Below, in pieces: positions 56,586 to 64,000 of a DNA stretch of 64,000 bases. This DNA comes from an uncultured Rhizobium sp. (GTDB lineage Bacteria > Pseudomonadota > Alphaproteobacteria > Rhizobiales > Rhizobiaceae). Under the pieces are notes generated by a model that searched no databases, had not been told where the DNA came from, and worked only from the letters and a program-made list of their open reading frames with translations. A program made the translations under genes and the position numbers. Position 1 is the first letter of the stretch. Every line of letters begins with the position of its first letter. The stretch covers positions 1 to 64,000 of the forward strand of contig CAMFIF010000017.1 in the NCBI GenBank assembly GCA_945952415.1. Direction: 5' to 3'.

Positions 56586-56710
56586 GCCACGGATCGGGAT
56601 CTGGCACCTTCCCCGGAACCGGTGGGAAGGTGCTTGCCCTCCGCTTATTCCGGTCGGGTCGCGCGCCATGGGGCGCCGGCGGGATGCAAGGGCGTCAGGA
56701 GCCTTTTTAC

Positions 56711-57379
56711 ATGCTTGATGTGGGCTGGTCCGAACTCCTCGTGATTGCGGTCGTGCTGATCGTCGTGGTGGGTCCGAAGGACCTGCCGCCGATGCTGCGC
56801 GCCTTTGCCCGCATGTCGCGCAAGTTCACGGCCATGGCGGGCGAATTCCGCAAGCAGTTCGACGATGCGCTGAATGAAGCCGATATGGGTGACCTCCGGC
56901 AGACCATTTCCGACGTTCAGAAACTGCACCCGGTGAACTCCCTAAGGGAGGCGATGAACCCGCTGCGCCAGGCCGCGGAAGACATCCGCTCCGACATCAG
57001 GAAGACGGTCGAGGCACCGGCGACCCCGCCGGCATCGGCACCGGCAGCCGCTCCCGTGGCTCAGGAGCCGCCCGTATCTCTCGATCCCGCCACGGTGCCG
57101 CTGGTTCCCGCCGAACCGCAGAAATCCGTTGTCCCCGGCTCCGCCACGCCCGTTGCCACCACCGATGCACTCGCCGCCGCCCTGCCGGTCACCCCGGTAG
57201 CCGAGGTCGTGACCCCGAAGCCGAGGGCGAAGCGAGTGAAGAAGGAGGAGGCCCTGGTCTCCGAACCGGCCATCGCGGAAAAGCCAGCCCGGAAGAAGAA
57301 GACCGAAGCTGCTGTATCCATTGCAGCTGAGGTCAAGCCGAAGAAGAAGGCTGCATCGACGAAGAAGGACAAGGCATGA
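56711..57379 (+). CDS. tatB: Twin-arginine translocase subunit TatB
   Basis: 222 residues from the ATG at 56711 (MLDVGWSELLVIAVVLIVVV, then GPKDLPPMLR). The conserved GPKDLP turn and an amphipathic helix (AFARMSRKFTAMAGEFRKQF) are present. The long C-terminus is Ala/Pro/Glu/Lys-rich (about 90-222), ending in a Lys-rich tail (KPKKKAASTKKDKA). It works with TatC to recognise RR signals. Its stop overlaps the tatC start by 4 bp (ATGA). Confidence 0.94.
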   Translation: MLDVGWSELLVIAVVLIVVVGPKDLPPMLRAFARMSRKFTAMAGEFRKQFDDALNEADMGDLRQTISDVQKLHPVNSLREAMNPLRQAAEDIRSDIRKTVEAPATPPASAPAAAPVAQEPPVSLDPATVPLVPAEPQKSVVPGSATPVATTDALAAALPVTPVAEVVTPKPRAKRVKKEEALVSEPAIAEKPARKKKTEAAVSIAAEVKPKKKAASTKKDKA

Positions 57380-58182
57380 TCGGCGAATATGAAGACAAGC
57401 CCCAGCCGCTTCTGGAGCATCTGATCGAGCTGCGCCGGCGCCTCATCTGGTCGCTTGGTGCCTTTTTCGTGGCCTTTCTGGTCAGCTTCTACTTCGCCAA
57501 GCAGATCTTCAATTATCTGGTCTACCCCTATAAATGGGCGGTTCAGTGGGCGGGGCTCGATCTTTCGAAATCCGAGCTGATCTACACCGCGCCGCAGGAA
57601 TTCTTCTTCACGCAGGTGAAAGTGGCCATGTTTACTGCCATGGTCGTGGCCTTCCCGGTCATCGCATCGCAGATCTACAAGTTCGTCGCGCCCGGCCTCT
57701 ACAAGAATGAGCGCGCGGCCTTCCTGCCTTTCCTCATCGCCTCTCCCGTTCTGTTCCTGATGGGAGCAGCCCTTGTCTATTTCTTCTTCACGCCCATGGT
57801 CATGTGGTTTTTCCTTGCCATGCAGCAGGCGCCGGAGAAGGGGCAGGTGGCGATCTCGCTGATGCCCAAGGTCTCGGAATATCTGAGCCTGATCATGACG
57901 CTCGTCTTCTCCTTCGGGCTCGTCTTTCAGCTGCCGGTGGTGACCTCGCTTCTGGCGCGCGTCGGCCTCGTCAGCGCGCAGGCGCTTGCGGAAAAGCGCA
58001 AATATGCCATCGTCATCGCCTTTGTGGTGGCCGCCGTGCTCACGCCGCCGGACCCCATGTCCCAGATCGGTCTTGCGCTGCCGACGATCCTTCTCTACGA
58101 AATCTCCATCTATACCGCCCGACTCATCGAGCGGGGCAGGGACAAGGAAGCGCTTGCCCGGGCCGCGGCGGACGCGGAATAA
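57376..58182 (+). CDS. tatC: Twin-arginine translocase subunit TatC
   Basis: 268 residues with six membrane helices. The N-terminal PLLEHLIELRRRLIWSLGAF carries the conserved Glu and Arg that bind the RR signal. YTAPQEFFFTQVKVAMFTAM and FGLVFQLPVVTSLLARVGLV are typical, as is FVVAAVLTPPDPMSQIGLAL. It is the receptor core of the Tat complex. It overlaps tatB by 4 bp. Confidence 0.96.
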   Translation: MIGEYEDKPQPLLEHLIELRRRLIWSLGAFFVAFLVSFYFAKQIFNYLVYPYKWAVQWAGLDLSKSELIYTAPQEFFFTQVKVAMFTAMVVAFPVIASQIYKFVAPGLYKNERAAFLPFLIASPVLFLMGAALVYFFFTPMVMWFFLAMQQAPEKGQVAISLMPKVSEYLSLIMTLVFSFGLVFQLPVVTSLLARVGLVSAQALAEKRKYAIVIAFVVAAVLTPPDPMSQIGLALPTILLYEISIYTARLIERGRDKEALARAAADAE

Positions 58183-58309
58183 CCCGTCTGCTTCGGCAAG
58201 GGCCGGAGCAGTCTTCATAGCCCCCTCCGAGGAATAGTCGGGGCGGTGTCCGATGCCGGCGCCGCCTTTTGCCGTGTCCGGTCCACCTGAAGAACGACTT
58301 GGAACGACG

Positions 58310-59593
58310 ATGCTTGATATCAAATGGATCCGCGAAAACGCAGCCGAGCTCGATGCCGCGCTGGCCAAGCGGGGCGCCGAGCCCCAGGCTGCCGCGCTGG
58401 TCGCTCTGGACGAGAAGCGCCGCACCGCGGTGCAGACGCTCCAGGACATGCAGTCCCGCCGCAACGCCGCATCCAAGGAGATCGGCGTGGCCATGGCCCA
58501 GAAGGACAGCGCCCGGGCCGAGGCCCTGAAGGCGGAGGTGGCCGGCTTCAAGACCTCCATGCCGGCCATGGAAGAGGAAGAGCGCAACCTGACCGCCGCG
58601 CTCAACGATGCCCTTTCGCGCATTCCGAACGTGCCGCTCGAAGACGTGCCCGTCGGCAAGGACGAGCACGACAATGTGGTCGCGCGCACCCATGGCGAAA
58701 AGCCGAGTTTTGCCTACAAGCCGCTCGAACATTTCGAGATCGGCGAAGGCCTCGGCTACATGAATTTCGAAGGCGCGGCCAAATTGTCCGGCGCGCGCTT
58801 CACCGTGCTTTCCGGCCCGCTGGCCCGGCTCGAACGCGCGCTTGGCCAGTTCATGATCGACACGCATACGGGCGAGCACGGCTATACCGAAGTCAACCCG
58901 CCGCTTCTCGTGCGTGACGATGCCATGTATGGCACGGGCCAGCTGCCGAAATTTTCCGAAGACCTGTTCCAGACGACCGATGGCCGCTGGCTTATCCCTA
59001 CTGCCGAGGTGCCGCTGACCAATCTGGTTGCCGGGGATATCCTCGATCAGGAAAAGCTGCCGCTGCGCTTTTCGGCGCTCACCCCGTGCTTCCGCTCGGA
59101 GGCCGGTTCGGCGGGCCGCGATACCCGTGGCATGCTGCGCCAGCACCAGTTCATGAAATGCGAACTCGTTTCGATCACCGATGCGGAAACCGCCATCGCC
59201 GAACACGAGCGCATGACCGCCGCCGCCGAAACGATCCTGAAGCGGCTCGGCCTGCATTTCCGCACCATGACGCTCTGCACGGGCGACATGGGCTTCGGTT
59301 CCCGCAAGACCTATGACATCGAAGTCTGGCTGCCGGGCCAGGATGCCTACCGTGAGATTTCGTCCTGCTCCGTCTGCGGCGATTTCCAGGGCCGCCGCAT
59401 GAATGCCCGCTACCGCGGCAAGGACGACAAGGCGACGCGCTTCGTCCATACGCTGAACGGGTCTGGCGTCGCGGTCGGCCGCGCGCTGATCGCCGTTCTC
59501 GAGAACTATCAGAATCCCGATGGCTCGGTCACCGTGCCTGAGGTTCTGGTGCCCTATATGGGTGGCATGAAGGTCATCACCCGGGCGGCCTGA
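58310..59593 (+). CDS. serS: Seryl-tRNA synthetase
   Basis: 427 residues from the ATG at 58310 ([20 protein letters not shown]). The N-terminal coiled-coil arm (about 30-105) binds the long variable arm of tRNA-Ser. Class II motifs are present: [52 protein letters not shown] and [21 protein letters not shown] standard house-keeping synthetase 127 bp after tatC; serS-surE-pcm is the usual rhizobial order. Confidence 0.97.
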   Translation: MLDIKWIRENAAELDAALAKRGAEPQAAALVALDEKRRTAVQTLQDMQSRRNAASKEIGVAMAQKDSARAEALKAEVAGFKTSMPAMEEEERNLTAALNDALSRIPNVPLEDVPVGKDEHDNVVARTHGEKPSFAYKPLEHFEIGEGLGYMNFEGAAKLSGARFTVLSGPLARLERALGQFMIDTHTGEHGYTEVNPPLLVRDDAMYGTGQLPKFSEDLFQTTDGRWLIPTAEVPLTNLVAGDILDQEKLPLRFSALTPCFRSEAGSAGRDTRGMLRQHQFMKCELVSITDAETAIAEHERMTAAAETILKRLGLHFRTMTLCTGDMGFGSRKTYDIEVWLPGQDAYREISSCSVCGDFQGRRMNARYRGKDDKATRFVHTLNGSGVAVGRALIAVLENYQNPDGSVTVPEVLVPYMGGMKVITRAA

Positions 59594-59620
59594 AGGCTTC
59601 CCGACAGAGAAAGGCGGGCC

Positions 59621-60391
59621 ATGCGCATTCTTCTGACCAATGACGACGGCATTCATGCCGAAGGTCTCGCGGTTCTGGAGCGGGTGGCCCGCCAGTTTTC
59701 GGATGATGTCTGGGTGGTTGCGCCGGAGACGGACCAGAGCGGGCTTGCCCATTCGCTGACGCTTTCCGAACCGCTGCGCCTGCGGCGCGTGGCGCAATCC
59801 CGCTTCGCGCTCAAGGGCACGCCGACCGATTGCGTGATCATGGGCGTGCGCGAAGTTCTGGATACGCCGCCGGACCTTATCCTCTCGGGCGTCAATTGCG
59901 GCTCAAACATTGCCGATGACGTGACCTATTCCGGAACCGTGGCCGGGGCCATCGAGGGCACGCTGCTCGGCATTCCCTCGATTGCGCTGTCACAGGCCTA
60001 TATCCCGAATTCGGGCCGCACCATTTCCTGGAAGAACACGGAGAAATTTGCCCCGGGCATCATCCAGCAATTGCTGGAGGCCGGCCCGCAGCCGGGTACG
60101 GTCGTGAACATCAATTTCCCCCACTGCCCACCCGAGGAGGTGAGGGGTGTCTCGGTAACCCGCCAGGGCAAGCTGGACCATGGGCTTGTGATCGACGAGC
60201 GCGCCGACGGGCGCGGCTTTCCCTATTACTGGCTCCGGTTCGGCGAGCGCCGCGGCGCCTTCGAGGAGGGCACCGATATCCACGCTCTTCGTAACAACCG
60301 CATTTCCGTAACGCCGCTCAAGCTCGACCTGACGGATTACGAGGCAATTGGCTCCTATTCCCGCCTCTTCGGTGCAGGAGATGGCGCATGA
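59621..60391 (+). CDS. surE: 5'/3'-nucleotidase SurE
   Basis: 256 residues. The N-terminal metal motif [16 protein letters not shown] (DD pair), [34 protein letters not shown] and GTVAGAIEG are fully conserved. It hydrolyses nucleoside 5'- and 3'-monophosphates and short polyphosphates. It starts 27 bp after serS and its stop overlaps the pcm start by 4 bp, reproducing the classical surE-pcm pair. Confidence 0.95.
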   Translation: MRILLTNDDGIHAEGLAVLERVARQFSDDVWVVAPETDQSGLAHSLTLSEPLRLRRVAQSRFALKGTPTDCVIMGVREVLDTPPDLILSGVNCGSNIADDVTYSGTVAGAIEGTLLGIPSIALSQAYIPNSGRTISWKNTEKFAPGIIQQLLEAGPQPGTVVNINFPHCPPEEVRGVSVTRQGKLDHGLVIDERADGRGFPYYWLRFGERRGAFEEGTDIHALRNNRISVTPLKLDLTDYEAIGSYSRLFGAGDGA

Positions 60392-61041
60392 ATGCACGCG
60401 TGGCCGAGAAGGAGGGCTTTGCCGGGCTTGTCCTGCGGTTACGGGCCGAAGGGGTCAATAATATCGATCTGCTGACCGCGGTCGAGCAGACGCCGCGCAG
60501 CCAGTTCGTTCCCTCTGCCCATGCCCTGTCCGCCTATTCCAGCCGGACGATCCCGATCGAATGCGGCGCCTTCATGGAGGGTGCCGATCTCGCCGTGCGG
60601 ATCATCGACCGGCTCAAGCTGAAGCCCGGCCACCGCATCCTCGAAGTCGGGACCGGCAGCGGCTTTACGGCCGCCGTCATGGCCCGTCTCGCCGAGCGTG
60701 TGCTGACCATCGACCGCTACCGCACGCTGACCACCGAAGCACAGAAGCGGTTCGACGATCTCGGCCTCAAGAACATCATCGTTCGCCACGCCGATGGCAG
60801 CGCCGGCCTGCAGGGCGACGGAACCTTCGACCGAATCCTCGTCACCAGCGCCTTCCCCTCGATGCCGCGCTTCTATGCCGAACAGCTGGTGTCTGGCGGT
60901 TCGATGATTGCCCCGCTTCTCGTGGGTGAGGATCGCTGCCAGATGGCGCGGCTGACAAAAGTGGGCAGCCGGTTCGAAACCGAAATTCTCTTCGACGCGC
61001 CCTATCTGCCGATCGTGCCGCGCCTTTCCTCCTATCTTTGA
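60388..61041 (+). CDS. pcm: Protein-L-isoaspartate O-methyltransferase family protein
   Basis: 217 residues, coupled to surE. The SAM site is [20 protein letters not shown] and the later block is [13 protein letters not shown]. The substrate-side motif GQTIS of E. coli Pcm appears as SRTIPIECG, a substantial change at the position next to the active-site Ser. Catalytic repair of isoaspartyl residues is predicted from family and position, but specificity may differ. It is followed after 255 bp by the NlpD-like gene. Confidence 0.9.
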   Translation: MNARVAEKEGFAGLVLRLRAEGVNNIDLLTAVEQTPRSQFVPSAHALSAYSSRTIPIECGAFMEGADLAVRIIDRLKLKPGHRILEVGTGSGFTAAVMARLAERVLTIDRYRTLTTEAQKRFDDLGLKNIIVRHADGSAGLQGDGTFDRILVTSAFPSMPRFYAEQLVSGGSMIAPLLVGEDRCQMARLTKVGSRFETEILFDAPYLPIVPRLSSYL

Positions 61042-61296
61042 ACTCAAAGGTTGCGTGATTCACCGGCGCACCGGGCGCCGCATCCTGCCGCTGCGTGAAG
61101 TCGGGCGCGAAGCTTCGCGGCTACGCTTTCTTAACCGAAGCGGACCGCCTTATCGTTGCAATTCAGCAGCTTGACTGTGGGTAATCATCAAATTTTCCGG
61201 CCATTTCCCGCCCTTCCGCAGGGCGCCTTAACCGCATGGTAACACTAACGCGCTTTAATCATAATCAAGAGTTCGCGTAATTGGTGGGTGCGAGTC
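61042..61296. other. Intergenic region between pcm and the NlpD-like gene
   Basis: A CtrA-type near match, TTAA-N7-GTAA, lies at 61228-61242, followed by ACACTAACG. It is one base from TTAA-N7-TTAA. CtrA control of division-linked LytM factors is known in alphaproteobacteria, so the site is plausible but weak. GCTTCGCGGC is a small hairpin upstream. Confidence 0.3.
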
Positions 61297-62868
61297 ATGC
61301 GTGTTTGGGTTTCGGGAAGGGTAGGCAAGTCCACGGCAAAGGCCATGGTTGCCATGCTGCTCGCCGGTTCTGCGGCGGGGTGCAGCTCGGATGTCAGCCG
61401 GTTCGGCGGACTGTTTTCTAGGTCGTCTTCCAACCCGGATACGATCACGACCAGCGCGATCCCGCATAACCGCATCACCGGCCTGAACGGCGAAGCGCCC
61501 ATTCCGCGGCAGGATATCGGCGGCTATACAGGTCAGGTCGCGCAAGGGCAGGTTTATCAGCCTTCCGTCGCTGCCGGCGGACAGGCGGCTGCGCTCAACC
61601 AGCCCATGCCGGGGAAGGTCTATGATAACGTCACGACCGGCACCACCTCCGTCTCCCAGGCCCGCCTTGCCTCCACCCCGGTCGCGGTGGAACGCGCAAC
61701 GCTCGCCGCGCCGGGTGCCGAAAAGGTGGCGCTCGCACAGCCGCTGCCGACCAAGGTTCCGAACAAGCCCAAGCTTGCCGAAACGCTCGCCCCGTCGAAA
61801 TCCGGCTGGAGCGGCAATGGTGCGCCGACCGTGACGTTGCGTCCGGGTGAAACGGTCGCCGGTCTCTCGCGTCGCTATGGCGTTCCGGAAAAGGAAATTC
61901 TCCGCGTGAACGGTCTGGCCTCTGCCGGCCAGGTCACCGTCGGCCAGCAGATCATCATCCCGACATTCGGCCAGGCTCCAAATGCCGCCAAGGGCTCTGC
62001 CAAGGTCGCCGACCTTCCGTCCGGCAAGCTGCCGATCCCGGCGAAGGAGCCGGGCAATGATGTGGCGACGCTTCCGACAGGCACCAATCTCCGCGGCAAG
62101 CAGACGGCCGAAGGCGCCAAGCTGCCGCAGCCGTCCACCGGTGGCGGCGAGGGCGGGTCCTATACCGTCAAGCCCGGTGATTCGCTTGCCAGGATCGCCA
62201 AGGCAACCGGCACGCCGATCGATGCGCTGAAGGCGGCCAACGGCCTCTCTGCCACGACCATCCGCGTCGGCCAGGTCCTGAAGCTTCCCGGCAAGGGCGG
62301 CGCGCCGCTGGCGACCGATCCGTCCGATGGTGTGAAGACGGCCTCTATCCCGGCCAAGAACCCGGCGATCACGCCCTCCGTGCCCGCAAAGCAGGCTGGT
62401 GAACCGGCTGCCTACAAGCCGCCGGTTGCCAAGGAAACCGTATCCGAGGCCGCCGCGAAGGGCGGCGATGCGGATGCACCGGATCAGACGGGCATCGGCA
62501 AGTATCGCTGGCCGGTGCGCGGCGCGGTCATCGCCGGCTATGGCAGCAATGTCGAAGGCAGCCGCAACGATGGCATCGATATTTCCGTGCCCGAGGGTAC
62601 GCCGATCAAGGCGGCCGAAAACGGCGTGGTTATCTATGCCGGCAACGGGTTGAAGGAACTGGGCAACACCGTTCTGGTACGTCACGACGATGGCACGGTC
62701 ACCGTTTACGGCAATGCCAACGCGCTGAATGTGACCCGCGGCCAGAAGGTGCAGCGCGGCCAGACCCTGGCTGCCTCTGGCATGAGCGGCAATGCCAAGC
62801 GTCCGCAGGTGCATTTCGAGGTTCGCAAGGATGCGACGCCGGTTAACCCGATGACCTTCCTGAACTGA
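61297..62868 (+). CDS. NlpD/DipM-like LysM and LytM lipoprotein with degenerate catalytic site
   Basis: 523 residues from the ATG at 61297 (a GTG at 61288 is in frame). A lipoprotein signal ends LLAGSAAGC with Cys29 as the lipidated residue. Two LysM domains (about 179-225 and 288-332; PGETVAGLSRRYGVPEKEIL and KPGDSLARIAKATGTPIDAL) bind peptidoglycan. The C-terminal M23/LytM domain (about 402-520) has NDGIDIS where active enzymes have HxGIDI, VYGNANAL where they have YxHL, and PQVHFEV where HxHFE is usual. It is therefore likely an amidase activator like NlpD rather than an enzyme. It follows surE-pcm, as nlpD does in E. coli. Confidence 0.92.
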   Translation: MRVWVSGRVGKSTAKAMVAMLLAGSAAGCSSDVSRFGGLFSRSSSNPDTITTSAIPHNRITGLNGEAPIPRQDIGGYTGQVAQGQVYQPSVAAGGQAAALNQPMPGKVYDNVTTGTTSVSQARLASTPVAVERATLAAPGAEKVALAQPLPTKVPNKPKLAETLAPSKSGWSGNGAPTVTLRPGETVAGLSRRYGVPEKEILRVNGLASAGQVTVGQQIIIPTFGQAPNAAKGSAKVADLPSGKLPIPAKEPGNDVATLPTGTNLRGKQTAEGAKLPQPSTGGGEGGSYTVKPGDSLARIAKATGTPIDALKAANGLSATTIRVGQVLKLPGKGGAPLATDPSDGVKTASIPAKNPAITPSVPAKQAGEPAAYKPPVAKETVSEAAAKGGDADAPDQTGIGKYRWPVRGAVIAGYGSNVEGSRNDGIDISVPEGTPIKAAENGVVIYAGNGLKELGNTVLVRHDDGTVTVYGNANALNVTRGQKVQRGQTLAASGMSGNAKRPQVHFEVRKDATPVNPMTFLN

Positions 62869-62894
62869 TCCTTCGCGACAGACACGCTGAAAGA

Positions 62895-62920
62895 AACCCG
62901 GCTTCGCGGCCGGGTTTTTT
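62895..62920. terminator. Terminator between the NlpD-like and DUF815 genes
   Basis: AACCCGGC-TTCGCG-GCCGGGTT followed by TTTTGC; a strong 8-bp stem between convergent genes, with the T-run on the plus strand. Confidence 0.9.
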
Positions 62921-62936
62921 GCGTCTGAGGCCGGTG

Positions 62937-63809
62937 TCAGTCGCGGCGAAGGGCCTTGCGTTGCCGGCCGGCAAGATCCTGGATATATTGCCAGGCCACG
63001 CGGCCGGAGCGGCCGCCACGCGTGGTCGCCCATTCCAGCGCCTCGCGATGCAGGTCCTCGGGGGCGAGATCCAGCGCATAATGCGCCGCATAACCATCGA
63101 TCATCGCCAGATAATCCTCCTGGCTGCATTTGTGGAAGCCGAGCCAGAGCCCAAAGCGATCCGAGAGGGAGACCTTCTCTTCCACCGCCTCTGACGGATT
63201 GATGGCCGTCGACTGCTCGTTCTCGATCATGTTGCGCGGCAGCAGATGGCGGCGATTGGAGGTGGCGTAAAAGACCACATTGTCGGGACGCCCCTCCACC
63301 CCACCGTCCAGAGCAGCCTTCAGCGACTTGTAGGAGGCGTCGTCGTGGTCGAAGGAGAGATCGTCGCAGAAGAGAATGAAGCGCTCGGCCCGGTCGCGGA
63401 TGATCTCCAGAAGCGCAGGCAGGGTTGAAATGTCTTCGCGATGGATCTCGATCAGCTTCAGGGCCACGGCCCGCTCGGCCCTGACATCGGCGTGCACCGA
63501 TTTGACGAGCGACGACTTGCCCATGCCCCGGGCACCCCAGAGAAGCACATTGTTGGCTTCATAGCCCTCCGCAAAGCGGATCGTGTTTTCATGCAGGATA
63601 TCGCGCACCCGGTCGACGCCGCGAATGAGCTTCAGGGCAATCCGGTTGGGTTGCGGCACGGGCTGCAGAAAGCTCCGGGCAGGGACCCAGACGAAGCAAT
63701 CGGCAGCCTCCATGTCGCTTGCCACCGGCGGCGGTCCGGCAAGCCGTTCCGTGGCATCCGCCAGCCGGCGGAGCTCCTTGAGAATGAGGTCCAGTTTGCT
63801 GTCGTCCAT
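62937..63809 (-). CDS. DUF815 family AAA+ ATPase
   Basis: 290 residues. Walker A is LLWGARGMGKSSLV (about 90-102), Walker B is ILFCDDLSFDH, and ATSNRRHLLPRNMIEN is a sensor-type segment. The N-terminus (LDLILKELRRLADATERLAG) is a short helix. DUF815 proteins are conserved next to the surE-pcm-nlpD/yajC region in rhizobia; the function is unknown, although AAA+ chaperone-like activity is assumed. It is convergent with the NlpD-like gene. The 190 bp upstream to the window edge would hold its promoter. Confidence 0.92.
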   Translation of the reverse strand: MDDSKLDLILKELRRLADATERLAGPPPVASDMEAADCFVWVPARSFLQPVPQPNRIALKLIRGVDRVRDILHENTIRFAEGYEANNVLLWGARGMGKSSLVKSVHADVRAERAVALKLIEIHREDISTLPALLEIIRDRAERFILFCDDLSFDHDDASYKSLKAALDGGVEGRPDNVVFYATSNRRHLLPRNMIENEQSTAINPSEAVEEKVSLSDRFGLWLGFHKCSQEDYLAMIDGYAAHYALDLAPEDLHREALEWATTRGGRSGRVAWQYIQDLAGRQRKALRRD

Positions 63810-64000
63810 GGCTGCACTCCGCGCATGAATGAGGAAAAAGCGAATTATTTCCGCTGCACAGCCCCGCTAGCATGGCCTTTCGAAAGCGAAAAGGCTAAGA
63901 GCGCTGGAAACGGTACGGCTGCGGTGCCGCGCCCAGTTGTATTCATGGCATTGGTCGTTATATTCCGCCGGTCCCCGAGCGGGTGCGCAGCCCCGCGCAA
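63810..64000. other. Right-edge intergenic sequence
   Basis: Upstream of the DUF815 gene; no complete gene is seen. In related genomes yajC-secDF follows, which would start beyond the edge. This is expectation from synteny, not observed here. Confidence 0.3.

Noticed and set aside
61297-62868. Active M23 endopeptidase
   Set aside because: The histidines expected at the zinc and catalytic positions are replaced, so an enzymatic call is not supported.

Overview
The window looks like chromosomal DNA of an alphaproteobacterium of the order Rhizobiales, most probably family Rhizobiaceae. The base composition is GC-rich. The gene sets are those of rhizobial and agrobacterial chromosomes: ExoR, a PopZ-like DUF2497 protein after TolC, PraR/PhrR-type XRE regulators, and the run argS-SPOR-nagZ-scpA-scpB-tatABC-serS-surE-pcm-nlpD. 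I recognised no insertion sequence, phage gene, rRNA operon or CRISPR array. Three tRNA genes are present: Leu-TAA, Asn-GTT and Cys-GCA.

Layout. 1-1544: a repeat-rich, Tyr-rich secreted-type protein that runs off the left edge. 2003-2087: tRNA-Leu. 2488-4762: a cytoplasmic PAS chemoreceptor with its own CheW. 5066-10138: accessory region on the minus strand. It reads XRE regulator, then a SARP/BTAD-TPR regulator broken by an in-frame amber codon, then a 73-residue small protein, then YcaO, then TfuA, with translationally coupled ends. A separate small gene lies downstream. 10562-18108: a bacterial alpha-2-macroglobulin coupled to penicillin-binding protein 1C. 18200-29115: amino-acid and sulfur metabolism (threonine dehydratase, alanine dehydrogenase with a divergent Lrp regulator, a proline racemase-family enzyme between two DUF4344 paralogues, and cysK-alaX-sseA-GNAT). 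29187-34310: photolyase, FAD oxidoreductase, DUF1365 and CFA synthase, which resembles a photo-oxidative-stress/lipid-modification module. 34494-41937: tRNAs, a PCMT-like gene, tolC, popZ and valS. 42368-49472: a FadL-type porin, exoR, xthA, an ErpA/IscA protein, dgt and argS. 49534-63809: envelope and cell-cycle block (SPOR protein, nagZ, scpAB, an orphan ABC ATPase, tatABC, serS, surE, pcm, an NlpD-like LytM lipoprotein and a DUF815 ATPase).

The most interesting region is 5491-10138. YcaO plus TfuA is the pair known to install backbone thioamides (trifolitoxin-type peptides, methyl-coenzyme M reductase). Here the pair is coupled to a Cys-free 73-residue protein that could be its substrate. 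The locus also carries a HilA-like regulator interrupted by TAG, a ten-C tract in front of that regulator, and strong operator-like repeats upstream of the XRE gene. The peptide-modification role is inference; the gene layout, overlaps and stop codon are read directly from the sequence.

Start codons were chosen by Shine-Dalgarno spacing and family length, so several differ from the longest open frame. Domain and family assignments rest on recognised motifs, not on searches.
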